From an uncultured Lachnospiraceae bacterium (GTDB lineage Bacteria; Bacillota; Clostridia; Lachnospirales; Lachnospiraceae): 64,000 bases of DNA. Numbering within the stretch: position 1 is the stretch's first letter; every line of letters starts with the position of its first letter. The stretch lies in contig CALZBR010000001.1 of NCBI GenBank assembly GCA_945621435.1, positions 62,001 through 126,000 on the forward strand. Direction: 5' to 3'. The notes beneath the pieces were generated by a model. It was not told where the DNA came from. It worked only from the letters and a program-made list of their open reading frames with translations, and did not search any database. The position numbers and the translations under genes are program-made. Shown here piece after piece: positions 35,719 to 46,211 of the stretch.

Positions 35719-37038
35719 TTACAGTCTGGTGATCACAAATATATCATAAATAGCCTTTATTGCGTTCTCGAAGTCCTCATCTGCAACACCGATTATGATG
35801 TTCTGCTCGGAAGATCCCTGGTCGATCATTCGAACATTGACATTGGCATGCGCCAGTGCCGAGAAGATTCTTCCGGCTGTTCCCCTGGTAGACTTCATAC
35901 CACGTCCCACTACCGCAATCAGAGCCAGATCGGATTCAATCTCAATGGTATCGGGCTGTGCCAGTCTGTGAATGCCTGCTACAACCTTCTGCTCCTTGTG
36001 CATGAACTCATCCTGATGAACAAAGACGGTCATGGTATCAATACCGGAAGGTACGTGTTCGAAGGAGATTCCGTTCTCCTCAAAGGCCTGCAGAACTTTT
36101 CTTCCGAAACCGATTTCGGAATTCATCATATCCTTCTCTATATTTACACTACAGAACCCTTTCTTACCGGCAATACCGGTAATGACATACTTTGATTTCT
36201 GACAGGTACTTCCCACAATCCATGTGCCATTGTCTGCAGGCGCATTGGTATTTCTGATATTGATGGGAATTCCCTGCTGACGCACGGGGAAAATAGCATC
36301 CTCATGAAGTACGGTAGCACCCATGTAAGAAAGCTCGCGCAGTTCTTTATAGGTAATCACTTCGATTCCGGCAGGCTTATCAATGATTCTGGGATCTGCA
36401 ATCAGGAATCCCGATACATCTGTCCAGTTTTCATATACGTCAACCTTTGCCGCCTTTGCCACGATGGATCCGGTGATGTCGGAACCGCCTCTGGAAAAGG
36501 TCTTTACCGTGCCGTCGGGCAATACACCGTAGAAACCGGGAACCACGGCATTTTTACACTTTGCAAGCTTGGCTGAGAGGACTTTGTCTGTCTTTTCCTC
36601 ATCCAGGGTGCCATCCTCACGGAAGAAAATCACGGTTGCCGCGTCAACGAACTCATATCCAAGATAATTAGCCATCACAATGCCGTTTAAGTATTCTCCT
36701 CTGGAAGCGGCATAATTACTACCAGCCTTTGCCTTAAAATTCTTTTCGATTGTTATGAACTCATTGTCCAGATTGAGCTTTAAGCCCAGTCCATCAATGA
36801 TTTCCTGATATCTGGCCTTAATCTCCTCCAAAGCCTTGCTGAAGTTCTTTCCTGCCTCTGCCAGTTCATAGCAGGCATACAGCATATCCGTTACCTTGGT
36901 GTCCTTGGAAGAACGCTTTCCCGGTGCGGAAGGAACCACATAAATCCTGGTCTCATCTGCTCTGATGATGTCTCCAACTTTTTTGAACTGCTCTGCACTT
37001 GCCAGCGAACTACCGCCGAATTTCACTACCTTTGCCAT
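35719..37038 (-). CDS. lysC: Aspartate kinase
   Basis: 439 residues. Phosphorylates aspartate, the entry to lysine, threonine and methionine synthesis; cytosolic. Seen: KVVKFGGSSLASAEQFKKV at the start, VVPSAPGKRSSKDTKVTDML near 35, GFYGVLPDGTVKTFSRGGSDITGSIVA near 180 (ATP and substrate loops), then two ACT units from about 300 (GKKGFCSVNIEKDM, VVGRGMKSTRGTAGRIFSAL) for feedback control. Third gene of the ACT-hom-lysC unit, 47 nt after hom. No terminator is visible before the GH3 promoter. Confidence 0.96.
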   Translation of the reverse strand: MAKVVKFGGSSLASAEQFKKVGDIIRADETRIYVVPSAPGKRSSKDTKVTDMLYACYELAEAGKNFSKALEEIKARYQEIIDGLGLKLNLDNEFITIEKNFKAKAGSNYAASRGEYLNGIVMANYLGYEFVDAATVIFFREDGTLDEEKTDKVLSAKLAKCKNAVVPGFYGVLPDGTVKTFSRGGSDITGSIVAKAAKVDVYENWTDVSGFLIADPRIIDKPAGIEVITYKELRELSYMGATVLHEDAIFPVRQQGIPINIRNTNAPADNGTWIVGSTCQKSKYVITGIAGKKGFCSVNIEKDMMNSEIGFGRKVLQAFEENGISFEHVPSGIDTMTVFVHQDEFMHKEQKVVAGIHRLAQPDTIEIESDLALIAVVGRGMKSTRGTAGRIFSALAHANVNVRMIDQGSSEQNIIIGVADEDFENAIKAIYDIFVITRL

Positions 37039-37085
37039 TTTACCGACTCCTCAACTAATCATTTTATCTTCTTTATATTACTCTA

Positions 37086-38297
37086 TTAAGCAAGACGAAT
37101 CTCGTTCAGAAGATTTTCGCCCAACTCTTTACACTTCTCAGCAAAATCCTTTTCCTTCATCACTTCTGTGATATAGCCGCAGTCCTCACTGCGACCTGCT
37201 TCCACAAAATGCCCTCCGGGGAAAAGCTTGCAGACCGTATCCTTTGCAATAGCCTTTACGCGAACAAAAAATGCCTTCTCGGTCTCAGCTTTATCTATTA
37301 ATTTTGCTTCTTCCTTATCCCAAATGCATACGATACTGCTTCTGCCAATATGTCTTGCACAGTCGACCACATCGGAGACCACCGCACTTGCCGTGGGAAG
37401 CTTGCCTGCTCCCTTGCCGTAAAACATAACATCTCCCAACATGTTGCCTGTCACAAACACACCGTTATATACATCGTTTACCGCTGCCAAAGGATGTTCC
37501 TTGGAGAGCATAGTGGGTGCAACCATGGCAAGAATGCTTCCGTCTTCATAGCCCACGCTGGTGGCCAACAGCTTGATGGTCATGCCTTCTGCCCTTGCAT
37601 ATTCGAAATCAGCCGGTGTGATCCTGGTAATTCCCTCTGTATACAGCTTCTCGGAATCCACATTTTTTCCAACCATCAGGGACGAAAGTATAGCCACCTT
37701 TCGGCAGGCATCATGACCTTCCACATCAGCCTCGGGATTGCGCTCTGCGTATCCAAGCTCCTGCGCCTGCTTTAAGGTTTGTGCATAATCGGCACCTTCC
37801 TTCTCCATCTTGGTAAGGATGTAATTGGTCGTTCCGTTCAGGATTGCGATGATACTCTCGATTTTCTCTGCCGTCAAAGCCTTATTAATGGGACGAATGA
37901 TGGGAATACCGCCGCCAACACTAGCCTCAAACATGTAACTGCAGTTCTTTGTTCTCGCAAGTTCCAACAACTCCGCACCATGCTTTGCCACCAGTTCCTT
38001 ATTGGAGGTACATACACTCTTGCCGGCCTCCAGAGCCTGTCTGGTAAACTGGTAAGCAGCACCGACGCCGCCCATAACTTCACAGACAATGCTGACCTCA
38101 GGATCCTCCAGAATCACCCGGAAATCATGAACAACCCTGTCCTCATAAGGATCTCCGGGGAAATCACGCAGATCAAGAATGTATTTTACATGCATTTCTT
38201 CTCCCGCTTTGGCACTGACCTCCGCATTATTATTCTCAATTACCTCTACCACACCGCTTCCAACGGTTCCGTATCCCAGTACTGCAACACTTATCAT
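37086..38297 (-). CDS. hom: Homoserine dehydrogenase
   Basis: 403 residues. NAD(P)H reduction of aspartate semialdehyde to homoserine. Seen: VAVLGYGTVGSGVVEV (Rossmann, residues 4-19), VCEVMGGVGAAYQFTRQALEAGKSVCTSNKELVA near 80, MFEASVGGGIPIIRPI near 125, LNGTTNYILTKM near 155 and AERNPEADVEGHDACRK near 185 with the catalytic Asp/Lys. The chain is short: it lacks a clear C-terminal ACT domain; a free-standing ACT protein is encoded just upstream (12-nt gap) and may supply that control. That link is inference. Confidence 0.95.
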   Translation of the reverse strand: MISVAVLGYGTVGSGVVEVIENNNAEVSAKAGEEMHVKYILDLRDFPGDPYEDRVVHDFRVILEDPEVSIVCEVMGGVGAAYQFTRQALEAGKSVCTSNKELVAKHGAELLELARTKNCSYMFEASVGGGIPIIRPINKALTAEKIESIIAILNGTTNYILTKMEKEGADYAQTLKQAQELGYAERNPEADVEGHDACRKVAILSSLMVGKNVDSEKLYTEGITRITPADFEYARAEGMTIKLLATSVGYEDGSILAMVAPTMLSKEHPLAAVNDVYNGVFVTGNMLGDVMFYGKGAGKLPTASAVVSDVVDCARHIGRSSIVCIWDKEEAKLIDKAETEKAFFVRVKAIAKDTVCKLFPGGHFVEAGRSEDCGYITEVMKEKDFAEKCKELGENLLNEIRLA

Positions 38298-38309
38298 AAT
38301 TATTCTCCT

Positions 38310-38753
38310 CTATTCTCTCGCTATTAATTTGACATGATGAACACCCTTTTGTCCCTCCAGCTGTTCCAGCATCCGGGAAATGTCTCCTGTGTTCTGCAGA
38401 ACCTGAACACTGAGACTCAGGGAGGCAATACCATTAATCGGAATACTCTGGTGTATCGTCAGAATATTGGCATGGTATTCTGCAATCACCTTCAATACAT
38501 CCGATAACAGTCCGGGTTCATCGTCCATCTGAAAGGTGAGGGTAAGCGTGGTTCCCTGCGTGTTATCGTGAAATTGAAAGATGTCATCCTTGTACTTATA
38601 AAAAGAACTGCGGCTGATGCCGACAGCATCAACCGCTTCCTGTACCGTAGGAACCTTCTCCGATTCCAAAAGCCTCTTTGCTTCGACAACCCGCAACAAT
38701 ACATCCGGTACCGCCTTCTGCGTTACCACATAGTACTTTGCTGCATCACCCAT
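38310..38753 (-). CDS. ACT domain protein of the UPF0735 (PheB-like) type
   Basis: 147 residues. The N-terminal half has a helix-turn-helix look (TVQEAVDAVGISRSSFYKYKDDIF near 35-58) and the C-terminal half is an ACT domain (TLTFQMDDEPGLLSDVLKVIAEYHANILTIHQ). Members are thought to bind amino acids and regulate aspartate-family or phenylalanine genes; no reaction is known. It heads the operon with hom and lysC, from a promoter at 38816-38844. The HTH part suggests that it might be a repressor of its own operon; that is inference. Confidence 0.88.
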   Translation of the reverse strand: MGDAAKYYVVTQKAVPDVLLRVVEAKRLLESEKVPTVQEAVDAVGISRSSFYKYKDDIFQFHDNTQGTTLTLTFQMDDEPGLLSDVLKVIAEYHANILTIHQSIPINGIASLSLSVQVLQNTGDISRMLEQLEGQKGVHHVKLIARE

Positions 38754-38815
38754 ATGTAGCTCTCTTTCTCACAAATAGTATCTGTGCGACGGACACTTGT
38801 CTGTCAACGAGAGAT

Positions 38816-38844
38816 ATTCTAGCATATGTTAACAAAAAGGGCAA
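38816..38844 (-). promoter_or_regulatory. Promoter of the ACT-hom-lysC operon
   Basis: Minus strand TTGCCC, 17 nt, TAGAAT. A GACA/TGTC hairpin lies in the 60-nt leader. Confidence 0.6.
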
Positions 38845-38862
38845 GCTATTTTTTGTTCTTTT

Positions 38863-40098
38863 TTACAAAGGATACTTGTCTGTCAGAGTCTGTACGATGG
38901 CGCGGGCTTCCGGAATACCTGCCTCACCATTCTTAATCACAAGTGCAATTGCTTCTGCGATCCTGTCCATGTCCTGAGTATTCATTCCTCTGGAAGTCAC
39001 CGCAGGTGTACCAAGACGAATACCGCTGGTTACAAAAGGTGACTGGGGATCATTGGGAATCGTATTCTTATTACAGGTAATGTGAGCAGCATCCAGGAGC
39101 TTCTCCACCGCCTTGCCGGTCAGGCCTTCAGCTGCCAGGTCAACCAGCATCAGATGGTTGTCTGTTCCACCGGATACAATCTTGATTCCTCTGCTCAGTA
39201 AGCCCTTGCAGAGTGCCTGTGCATTGTCCACAATGCCCTTCTGATATGCTTTAAACTCATCACTGAGCGCTTCCTTGAAGCAGACAGCCTTAGCAGCAAT
39301 TACATGCATCAGAGGGCCGCCCTGAATACCGGGGAAAATAGCCTTGTTAAAGTTATATTTCTCGTTTACGGCATTGCTGGAGAGAATCAGACCGCCACGA
39401 GGTCCGCGCAGTGTTTTGTGTGTGGTTGTTGTTACAACATCAGCATAAGGAATGGGGCTTGGATGAAGTCCTGCTGCCACCAGTCCTGCAATGTGAGCCA
39501 TATCCACCATCAATACGGCACCGACCTCGTCTGCAACTTCACGGAATTTCTTGAAGTCAATGGTTCTTGCATAAGCGGAAGCACCTGCAATGATCAGTTT
39601 GGGCTTTGCCTCCAGAGCAATTTCACGAAGCTTATCATAATCAATAAATCCTTCATCATTTACTCCGTAAGGAACAATATTAAAATACTTTCCGGACATA
39701 TTAACCGGGCTTCCGTGAGTCAGATGTCCGCCGTGGTCCAGATTCATACCCATAATGGTATCACCGGGCTTGCAGACAGCGAACTGTACTGCCATGTTTG
39801 CCTGTGCACCGGAGTGCGGCTGAACATTGGCATATTCACAGCCAAAAAGCTCCTTTGCTCTCTCAATAGCAAGATTCTCCACTACATCAACGCAATCACA
39901 TCCGCCGTAATATCTCTTTCCGGGATACCCCTCTGCATATTTGTTTGTCAGAGGGCTTCCCATAGCAGCCATAACTGCTTTGCTGACCCAGTTCTCAGAA
40001 GCAATCAATTCGATGTGACTGTTCTGTCTCTCCTGCTCGTCCACAATGGCCTGCGCAATCTCGGGATCCACATTTTTTACTTCCTCCAAAGAATACAT
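38863..40098 (-). CDS. glyA: Serine hydroxymethyltransferase
   Basis: 411 residues, standard length. PLP enzyme that converts serine and tetrahydrofolate to glycine and methylene-tetrahydrofolate. Seen: [21 protein letters not shown] near 32, [17 protein letters not shown] near 52, [15 protein letters not shown] near 95, [13 protein letters not shown] near 198, and [18 protein letters not shown] near 222 with the Schiff-base Lys. AGGAGG lies 8 nt upstream. It follows the chemoreceptor gene by 34 nt on the same strand; whether it has its own promoter is not visible. Confidence 0.97.
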   Translation of the reverse strand: MYSLEEVKNVDPEIAQAIVDEQERQNSHIELIASENWVSKAVMAAMGSPLTNKYAEGYPGKRYYGGCDCVDVVENLAIERAKELFGCEYANVQPHSGAQANMAVQFAVCKPGDTIMGMNLDHGGHLTHGSPVNMSGKYFNIVPYGVNDEGFIDYDKLREIALEAKPKLIIAGASAYARTIDFKKFREVADEVGAVLMVDMAHIAGLVAAGLHPSPIPYADVVTTTTHKTLRGPRGGLILSSNAVNEKYNFNKAIFPGIQGGPLMHVIAAKAVCFKEALSDEFKAYQKGIVDNAQALCKGLLSRGIKIVSGGTDNHLMLVDLAAEGLTGKAVEKLLDAAHITCNKNTIPNDPQSPFVTSGIRLGTPAVTSRGMNTQDMDRIAEAIALVIKNGEAGIPEARAIVQTLTDKYPL

Positions 40099-40132
40099 CT
40101 TTAATCCTCCTGCTTTTCTTTTTATTTACTAA

Positions 40133-42163
40133 TTACATCCTAAACTTACCAACAATAGATTTAATCTTCTCTGTATTATCCTGGTTCGCAGCAAGCAGCT
40201 CGTTGATTTCCGATGCCATGTTGTTTGTAACCTCGGCCTTACTTGCAATATTCTCAATACCGGTTTCGTTCTCAGCAGATGCACCAGCCACATTCTGAAC
40301 CTGTGTGCGAATCACGGAGACGGAACCAACCACACCGTCGGAGGCATGTTCGATCTCATTTACAGCCAGTTTTAATTCTTCCACTTCCTTATGGCACTGA
40401 TTGGAGGTGTCAAGGAAATTCTTAAAGTATGTTGTTACATCCTTCTCAATAAATCCGATTACTTCACTGAAGCAGCCGGCAATATTCTTAATACTTTCAT
40501 TGGTCTGATTACAGATCTTCTGAATCTCACTGACCGCATTGGAGGAATCCTCTGCCAGCTTTCCAATCTCACCCGCCACGACACCAAAGCCTCTGCCTGC
40601 CTCTCCGGCTCTGGCTGCTTCAATCGAAGCATTCAGGGAAAGCAGATTGGTCTGACTGGTAATCTCCAGTATACTGTCAGCCATCTCGTTGATTCTGGAC
40701 AGAGATTCCAGTTCACGCATGGCCTGTTCAACCTTCGCCTTGGTAATCTTGACCTGTTCATTGGTCATATTCAGAGTTCTGCCTGCATCCTCTGCCATAA
40801 GCCCTGTAGAAGATAAGAGTTCATCACTCTTTTTGCTGCTGGCAAGGACTTTCCGGTTCACCTGTTCCACAAGACCGGTTATTGTATTAATCTCCGAATC
40901 CACCTGCTGGATGGATTCGTTCACATTGGAAATGCTTGCAAGCAGTTCCTCCGTGGTGGCCATGTTGTCGGTTGCGCAATCAACCAGAGAATTAGAGGTT
41001 GTCCTCATAACTCCGACACCATCCAGAAGAGAGTGGGCACACTCATTCATGGTAGCAACAGCTTCTCCCAAGCCGTCGGTCAGCTGTTCCACCGCACTGG
41101 CGATCTGGCCTACTTCACTCTTTTTACCCACATAGCCCTGAATTGCTTCATGGTGTTCCAAGGAGAAATCTCCCAGCTTAACCACAGCAGCCTGCACATT
41201 CTGCAAAGGCTTTGACACAATCTTGGATACTATGTACACACCGGTTACCAGAACGATACAAGCGACGACACAGAGCAGAATCATATTCATCTGCATACTC
41301 TTGCTGCTTGCAAAAACCTCGTCAACACTATCCTCCATAATCAATACCAGATTGTATTGAGGAACGGAACGATAGGTTACAATCGTGTCTCCGTATCGCT
41401 TGTTGCCGGATTCCTTTCCTTCCGCAACCATGGCAAGGACATCCAGCATATTCTCATCTTCTACAGTCTGTGCAATCAATTCTTCGTTTCCACAAAGTAC
41501 GTACAGACTGTTGGCACTGTCGAGGATTGTATAGTGGGCATTTTCAAAGCCGGATACCTTATAATTATCCAAAATCTTGCCCAGTCCGCTGACGAAGGGA
41601 CCGCCGCCCACCAGGCCAAGGGGAGTCTTGCCATCCTTGTCATAGATTGCCATACGCAGATTCAGAATTATCTGCTTGGAGGCTGGGGACACAAATACGC
41701 CACCGTTGTAGAAACCGCCGGGCTGGCTTGTCATGGTAGCCTGATAAGGCGGAAGCGCATCTCCTGTACGGGTAGTCATTCCCACCGCACCCGGACTGGA
41801 ATGAGCAAGCACCGTGGTATTCCAGTTACTTACGTACACACCTTCCCACATATCCAGATTTGCAAAAAACTTTTCCGTATACTCCTGAGCTGCCTTTACA
41901 TAAGCCGCATTGTCGGGATACTTCACCACATTGTAAATCTCATCCGCCGTGGCATATTCCTTCATAAATCCCTCTGAAAGATTTACATACTGCTGCAAAA
42001 TCTCTCCTTGTCCGTCAAGTGCCGTCATCATGTTATTGATAGCAGCCTCCTCCATAAACGAAGCTGTCTTGGAGCTGATGCTCATGCCCATGATAATCAT
42101 ACACAACATGGTCAGAAGCGATATCCACAACGCAATAGTCACAGACATTTTCTGATTCTTCAT
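40133..42163 (-). CDS. Methyl-accepting chemotaxis protein with dCache sensor
   Basis: 676 residues. TM1 near 9-30, a large extracellular double Cache sensor (about 35-285; [35 protein letters not shown] stretch, [15 protein letters not shown]), TM2 near 293-315, HAMP near 316-370, and a signalling domain with [34 protein letters not shown] at about 500-533. dCache domains of this kind often bind amino acids or organic acids; the ligand here is unknown. Transcribed from an extended -10 (TGATATAAT) near 42224-42232. Precedes glyA. Confidence 0.94.
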   Translation of the reverse strand: MKNQKMSVTIALWISLLTMLCMIIMGMSISSKTASFMEEAAINNMMTALDGQGEILQQYVNLSEGFMKEYATADEIYNVVKYPDNAAYVKAAQEYTEKFFANLDMWEGVYVSNWNTTVLAHSSPGAVGMTTRTGDALPPYQATMTSQPGGFYNGGVFVSPASKQIILNLRMAIYDKDGKTPLGLVGGGPFVSGLGKILDNYKVSGFENAHYTILDSANSLYVLCGNEELIAQTVEDENMLDVLAMVAEGKESGNKRYGDTIVTYRSVPQYNLVLIMEDSVDEVFASSKSMQMNMILLCVVACIVLVTGVYIVSKIVSKPLQNVQAAVVKLGDFSLEHHEAIQGYVGKKSEVGQIASAVEQLTDGLGEAVATMNECAHSLLDGVGVMRTTSNSLVDCATDNMATTEELLASISNVNESIQQVDSEINTITGLVEQVNRKVLASSKKSDELLSSTGLMAEDAGRTLNMTNEQVKITKAKVEQAMRELESLSRINEMADSILEITSQTNLLSLNASIEAARAGEAGRGFGVVAGEIGKLAEDSSNAVSEIQKICNQTNESIKNIAGCFSEVIGFIEKDVTTYFKNFLDTSNQCHKEVEELKLAVNEIEHASDGVVGSVSVIRTQVQNVAGASAENETGIENIASKAEVTNNMASEINELLAANQDNTEKIKSIVGKFRM

Positions 42164-42223
42164 CTTCTGTCATCCTCCTTTGTCCATTCTCTGTATCACA
42201 GATTTTCAAATCACATCATAAAT

Positions 42224-42232
42224 ATTATATCA
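42224..42232 (-). promoter_or_regulatory. Extended -10 promoter of the dCache receptor gene
   Basis: Minus strand TGATATAAT, about 60 nt before the start at 42163; -35 weak (TGGAAA at 17 nt). Confidence 0.5.
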
Positions 42233-42291
42233 GATAAGGAATAATTTTTCCACATTTCTTTGCATGTAACTTCATAATTTGTAAAAACTTT

Positions 42292-43689
42292 CTATTTCAA
42301 TTCAAAGGATTTCAGCATTGCATTTCCCTGCCCCCGGAAGGTCAGATACAGGGAATGTACCCCGTCCTCCATCTCCATATCCGCAGTATATTCCTTCCAT
42401 ACATTTGTGTAATCTACGGGAATCTCCGCCAGCACTTTTCCGTCCCATTCCGTCTTCACCTCAAATACGCCCTTTGCATATCCTCTCACAGCAATGGTAA
42501 TCGAGCGGATATCCTTACAATCCAGATATTTGAAGCCGGCTGTTGCGGAATCCTGAATATTTCCCACATAACCCTCCAATTCATCTCCGTCCCGTCCATC
42601 CTGCATCACCTTGGGGAAACGGTCTCCCCCTACATATGCGCTGGGTTCCCTGGTAAAGAGATGGCAGGCGATATAAGCGGGATAATACTTTTTCCCCTCC
42701 AACGGTCCGCCATTTAATCCGCAGGATGTGATCTCTGCCTGAGGAATGCTTCCGTCAGGAAGAATTGTCAGTTTCTCAGCACATCCCTGTCTGCTGTACC
42801 AGCTGCCGTTGGTCTGTCTGTGATAGAAAATATACCAGTCATCGTTAATCTGTACCATACTGCCGTGATTGTTTGCACCGTAAGCCATGGGAAGCGTGGC
42901 AGGCTTGTAGGTGTCAATGTGCATGTCACAGTTGCTTACAAGCACACCGCCATACCGAAAATCACCCAGAGGATTCTTGCTTGTGGCATAGCAGAGTTCA
43001 TGCATCACCTCGGAGGAATAAATGAAATAATAGGTATCTCCCTTTTTCCGGATGGAAGGAGCCTCAAAGAAAGCATGACCCTCATACTGAGTCCCTGCGC
43101 TGTACTCACAGCCGGGGACGATGGTTTCGGGATTCCTGATAATAGTCAGCATATCTTTGTCCAGAACCTGTACTCTTGCACCGGTTCTGGATTTGTCTCC
43201 GCGCCCACAGAATCCGGTGTAGAGATAAGTCTTATCTCCTTCGGTCAATACACCCGGATCAAACTGGGGTTCATCTCCTTCTTTTTCTCCCAATCTGGTA
43301 CCGTCTGCATAATGCACATAACCGTAGAACTCGTATCTGCCCGCAGGCTTATCACATACGGCAACTGATACAAACGGTACCTTATCAAGCACATAGTACA
43401 GATAATATCTGCCGTCCGGTCCCACGGTGACGTCCGGTGCATAGAGACACATCTCTCCCGCTTTGTTTACCGGATCCTCATTCCGGGGATAAATCACTCC
43501 CTCATATCTCCAGTCTCCCAAATCATCTACGGGTGCAGACCAGCATACATAGTCTCCCATACAGAAGACATAACCGTTGTAAAAATCATGAGAACCATAG
43601 ACATAAACCCTTCCGTCAAATACATAGGGTTCTCCGTCCGGGATATATTCCCAGGAAGGTAAATAGGGATTCAATGCCTGCTTTTTCAT
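42292..43689 (-). CDS. GH43 glycosidase (arabinofuranosidase/xylosidase type) with C-terminal beta-sandwich
   Basis: 465 residues, no signal peptide. Five-bladed propeller: NPYLPSWEYIPDGEPYVFDGRVYVYGSHD at the N-terminus carries the catalytic base Asp, LYAPDVTVGPDGRYYLYY near 82 the pKa modulator region, and GHAFFEAPSIRKKGDTYYFIYSS near 205 the acid Glu. The last 130 residues (NIQDSATAGFKYLDCK, YTNVWKEYTADMEMEDGVHSLYLTF) look like a CBM6-type domain. Likely removes arabinose or xylose from imported arabinoxylan fragments. It is the last gene of the six-gene operon. Confidence 0.88.
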   Translation of the reverse strand: MKKQALNPYLPSWEYIPDGEPYVFDGRVYVYGSHDFYNGYVFCMGDYVCWSAPVDDLGDWRYEGVIYPRNEDPVNKAGEMCLYAPDVTVGPDGRYYLYYVLDKVPFVSVAVCDKPAGRYEFYGYVHYADGTRLGEKEGDEPQFDPGVLTEGDKTYLYTGFCGRGDKSRTGARVQVLDKDMLTIIRNPETIVPGCEYSAGTQYEGHAFFEAPSIRKKGDTYYFIYSSEVMHELCYATSKNPLGDFRYGGVLVSNCDMHIDTYKPATLPMAYGANNHGSMVQINDDWYIFYHRQTNGSWYSRQGCAEKLTILPDGSIPQAEITSCGLNGGPLEGKKYYPAYIACHLFTREPSAYVGGDRFPKVMQDGRDGDELEGYVGNIQDSATAGFKYLDCKDIRSITIAVRGYAKGVFEVKTEWDGKVLAEIPVDYTNVWKEYTADMEMEDGVHSLYLTFRGQGNAMLKSFELK

Positions 43690-43747
43690 AATCGTTCTTC
43701 TCCTTTAACAAATGATATACGACACTGTCCGGAAGCATATCCGGATA

Positions 43748-46150
43748 TCAATATTTCTTTTCAATTATTTCACACACACATTCTCTGCCATCCGCATCCG
43801 TCAGCTTATGTGCTGCCTCAGACCAGTGATATTCTGTCAGAGTATACTCACCCTTCTCATAGCCATAGCCGTCTCCGCTGTCGTTATAATACCTCAACAC
43901 CGCATCTCTGCCGGCATAAACTCTAAACACCACGGGCAGTCCCGCCACGCAGTCTGCAGAAAGCATCTCCGCAGTGTCGATGTTCTTCACCAGCGGCAAT
44001 ACGGAACCTTCTCTGACAAACACGGGAATTCTTTCCAGAGGCGCCTCTGCTTCAATCCACTGACCTCCGGTATAATAGTTTCCCGTCCAAAAATCATACC
44101 AGCCCTCATTTCCCGGCAGATAAACCCGGCGCGAATACTGTTCCCTTGCTATCGGTACGGAGCCCACTCCGAAATACATGGGCTCAGTCACAGGACAGAT
44201 CATCAGGGACTCACCAAGCATGTACTGATCCTTTCTGTCCGTAACCACCCTATCCTCCGGAAAATCAAAAGCCAGAAGCCGTATCATGGATCCGTCCTCC
44301 AGCCAGCATCTTCCGGCCAGAGAGTATAGGTAGGGCAGCAGGGTGTATCTCATTCGATTTGCCATGCACAGAGCCTCATAGAAACGATTGCCTGCCTCTC
44401 CCGCATTGCACTCCTCCCCTGAAAATCTCCACAGCTCCCTGTAGCAGTCTGTTCCATGTCCGCGGAACACCGGAAGAAATGCGCCCCATTGAAACCACCT
44501 GACAAACAGTTCACGATAGCCCGCATCCGCAAGGGTATCGTCATAATCTCCCTTCCAATACCAGGCTTCCCCTCTTTTCACAAAGAAGGCACCGATGTCC
44601 ACAGTCCAGAACGGGAGACCGGAAGCGCTGAAATTCAAACCTGCCGCAATCTGCTTTTTCAAGGTGTCCCAGCTCGCCGCCGTGTCACCGGACCAGAGAA
44701 TGGTGCCGTATCTCTGCTGTCCCGTCCAGGCGCTTCTTGTCAGATTGACAACACGCTTGTCCTGAGCTCCCAAAATCCTGCTTCCCCTCTGTCCCTCGTA
44801 AAGAGCCTGTGCATGATACAGCGCATAGGAGTTCGACTCACCTGAAGGCAACAGATCCGCCGTGGTTTTGCAATATTCGCAGTACATAACAGATGGTTCC
44901 TGTCTCACCATATGATTCCATTCCGGTGTCGCCGGTTCACTGTTATCGCACCACCAGCCGTCTATCCCATGCCGGAACAGCCCCTCCTCAGCCTGCTTCC
45001 AATACAGCTTTCTCGCTTCTTCCGAAAAGGCATTGTAAATATTGCTGCCGGGCAACAGATTTCCCGTCTCCTTCATTTCACGATAGTTTTCACAGTTTTC
45101 ATCCATATTGGGCCAGACGGAGATCATGAAATGCACCTTGTTTTCATGCAGTGTGTCTATCATGCGACCGGGTGCCGGGAAGCGTTTGGGATCAAGCGTT
45201 TTCTGCCCCCATTTTCCATTCTCCCAGGAACACCAGTCCAAAACAATTCCATCCAGACCGATGCCTCTTTTTCGGTATTCCTCGGTTACGGCAAGAATCT
45301 CTTCAGCCGTTTCGTATCTTTCCTGTGACTGTAAGTAACCAAAGGTCCATCGGGGCAACAGGGCAGCCTTACCTGTCAGAGTTCTGTATTCCCTGACCAC
45401 GCCGTCCATATTTCCTCCATACAAAAAGAAATAGTCCTGCTCCTCATCTGCCTCTGTGTATATATAAGAACCATCTTCCGTATCACTGAAAATCAAGGTG
45501 GAATCTGTATTTACCAACACACCATATCCCAAGCCGGAAATCAGCATGGGGATTGCAATCTTCCTGTTGGCCTGATGCAGATACACCTTATGCCCTCTGA
45601 GATTCAGAATCCCCTCCTCATGTTGTCCGAGTCCGTAGAGAGCCTCTCCCTCCTGCCAGGAAAGATTCAGTCTGGTATGGTACATAAGTCTGTCAGCTTC
45701 TCTGACCGCCTCACGTACAATGCTTTTCTCCCCATCCGCAGTCTGTATCCGCTCTGTCTTCAAGTCCTCGCCTTCCACGACCTTATAGGTCTGAAATTCC
45801 TCTAGGCTGCGGCATGCCTCCTCCCGTTCCCTAAGGAGCAATCGGCCATCCGCATCCAGATAGGTACAGCTTCCTCTCTGAAGACTGACTACAACAGTCA
45901 CTTCTCCGGATAACAGCAGAATCTTCCCTTCTTTTTCCTCGTATTCCCAATCTTTATAGGGCTTTTGTGCTACAATTCCGGGGTTTTTTCTATTAGAAAA
46001 TCTATCCCGCTCCGTATAGGTAACTCTGACGCAACGCTTGTTCACGGGACAAAGTCTGAGAATCCCACGCTCACTGTACAGATACAGTCCGTCTTCCTTT
46101 TTCTCAGTTTTTGTTATTTTGCTGCTTTTCTCATGGAATACCTGAAGCAT
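43748..46150 (-). CDS. GH31 alpha-glycosidase (alpha-xylosidase or alpha-glucosidase)
   Basis: About 800 residues. N-terminal beta domain (1-230) with GEALYGLGQHEEG near 175, then a barrel with PRWTFGYLQSQERY near 278, DGIVLDWCSWENGKWG near 310 and the catalytic stretch GIDGWWCDNSEPATPEWN near 410, where the Asp of CDNSEP is the nucleophile. Further on, WSGDTAASWD near 485 and GLPFWTVDIGAFF near 510. No signal peptide. ATG 46150 follows GGGAGG; the frame is open to 46186. In this operon an alpha-xylosidase acting on xyloglucan pieces is plausible, but an alpha-glucosidase cannot be excluded. Confidence 0.9.
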   Translation of the reverse strand: MLQVFHEKSSKITKTEKKEDGLYLYSERGILRLCPVNKRCVRVTYTERDRFSNRKNPGIVAQKPYKDWEYEEKEGKILLLSGEVTVVVSLQRGSCTYLDADGRLLLREREEACRSLEEFQTYKVVEGEDLKTERIQTADGEKSIVREAVREADRLMYHTRLNLSWQEGEALYGLGQHEEGILNLRGHKVYLHQANRKIAIPMLISGLGYGVLVNTDSTLIFSDTEDGSYIYTEADEEQDYFFLYGGNMDGVVREYRTLTGKAALLPRWTFGYLQSQERYETAEEILAVTEEYRKRGIGLDGIVLDWCSWENGKWGQKTLDPKRFPAPGRMIDTLHENKVHFMISVWPNMDENCENYREMKETGNLLPGSNIYNAFSEEARKLYWKQAEEGLFRHGIDGWWCDNSEPATPEWNHMVRQEPSVMYCEYCKTTADLLPSGESNSYALYHAQALYEGQRGSRILGAQDKRVVNLTRSAWTGQQRYGTILWSGDTAASWDTLKKQIAAGLNFSASGLPFWTVDIGAFFVKRGEAWYWKGDYDDTLADAGYRELFVRWFQWGAFLPVFRGHGTDCYRELWRFSGEECNAGEAGNRFYEALCMANRMRYTLLPYLYSLAGRCWLEDGSMIRLLAFDFPEDRVVTDRKDQYMLGESLMICPVTEPMYFGVGSVPIAREQYSRRVYLPGNEGWYDFWTGNYYTGGQWIEAEAPLERIPVFVREGSVLPLVKNIDTAEMLSADCVAGLPVVFRVYAGRDAVLRYYNDSGDGYGYEKGEYTLTEYHWSEAAHKLTDADGRECVCEIIEKKY

Positions 46151-46211
46151 ATTCCCTCCCTTTCCGTCCTTTCCAGACCTTTTCACTTCAAAGACATATC
46201 ATCTCAAAAAC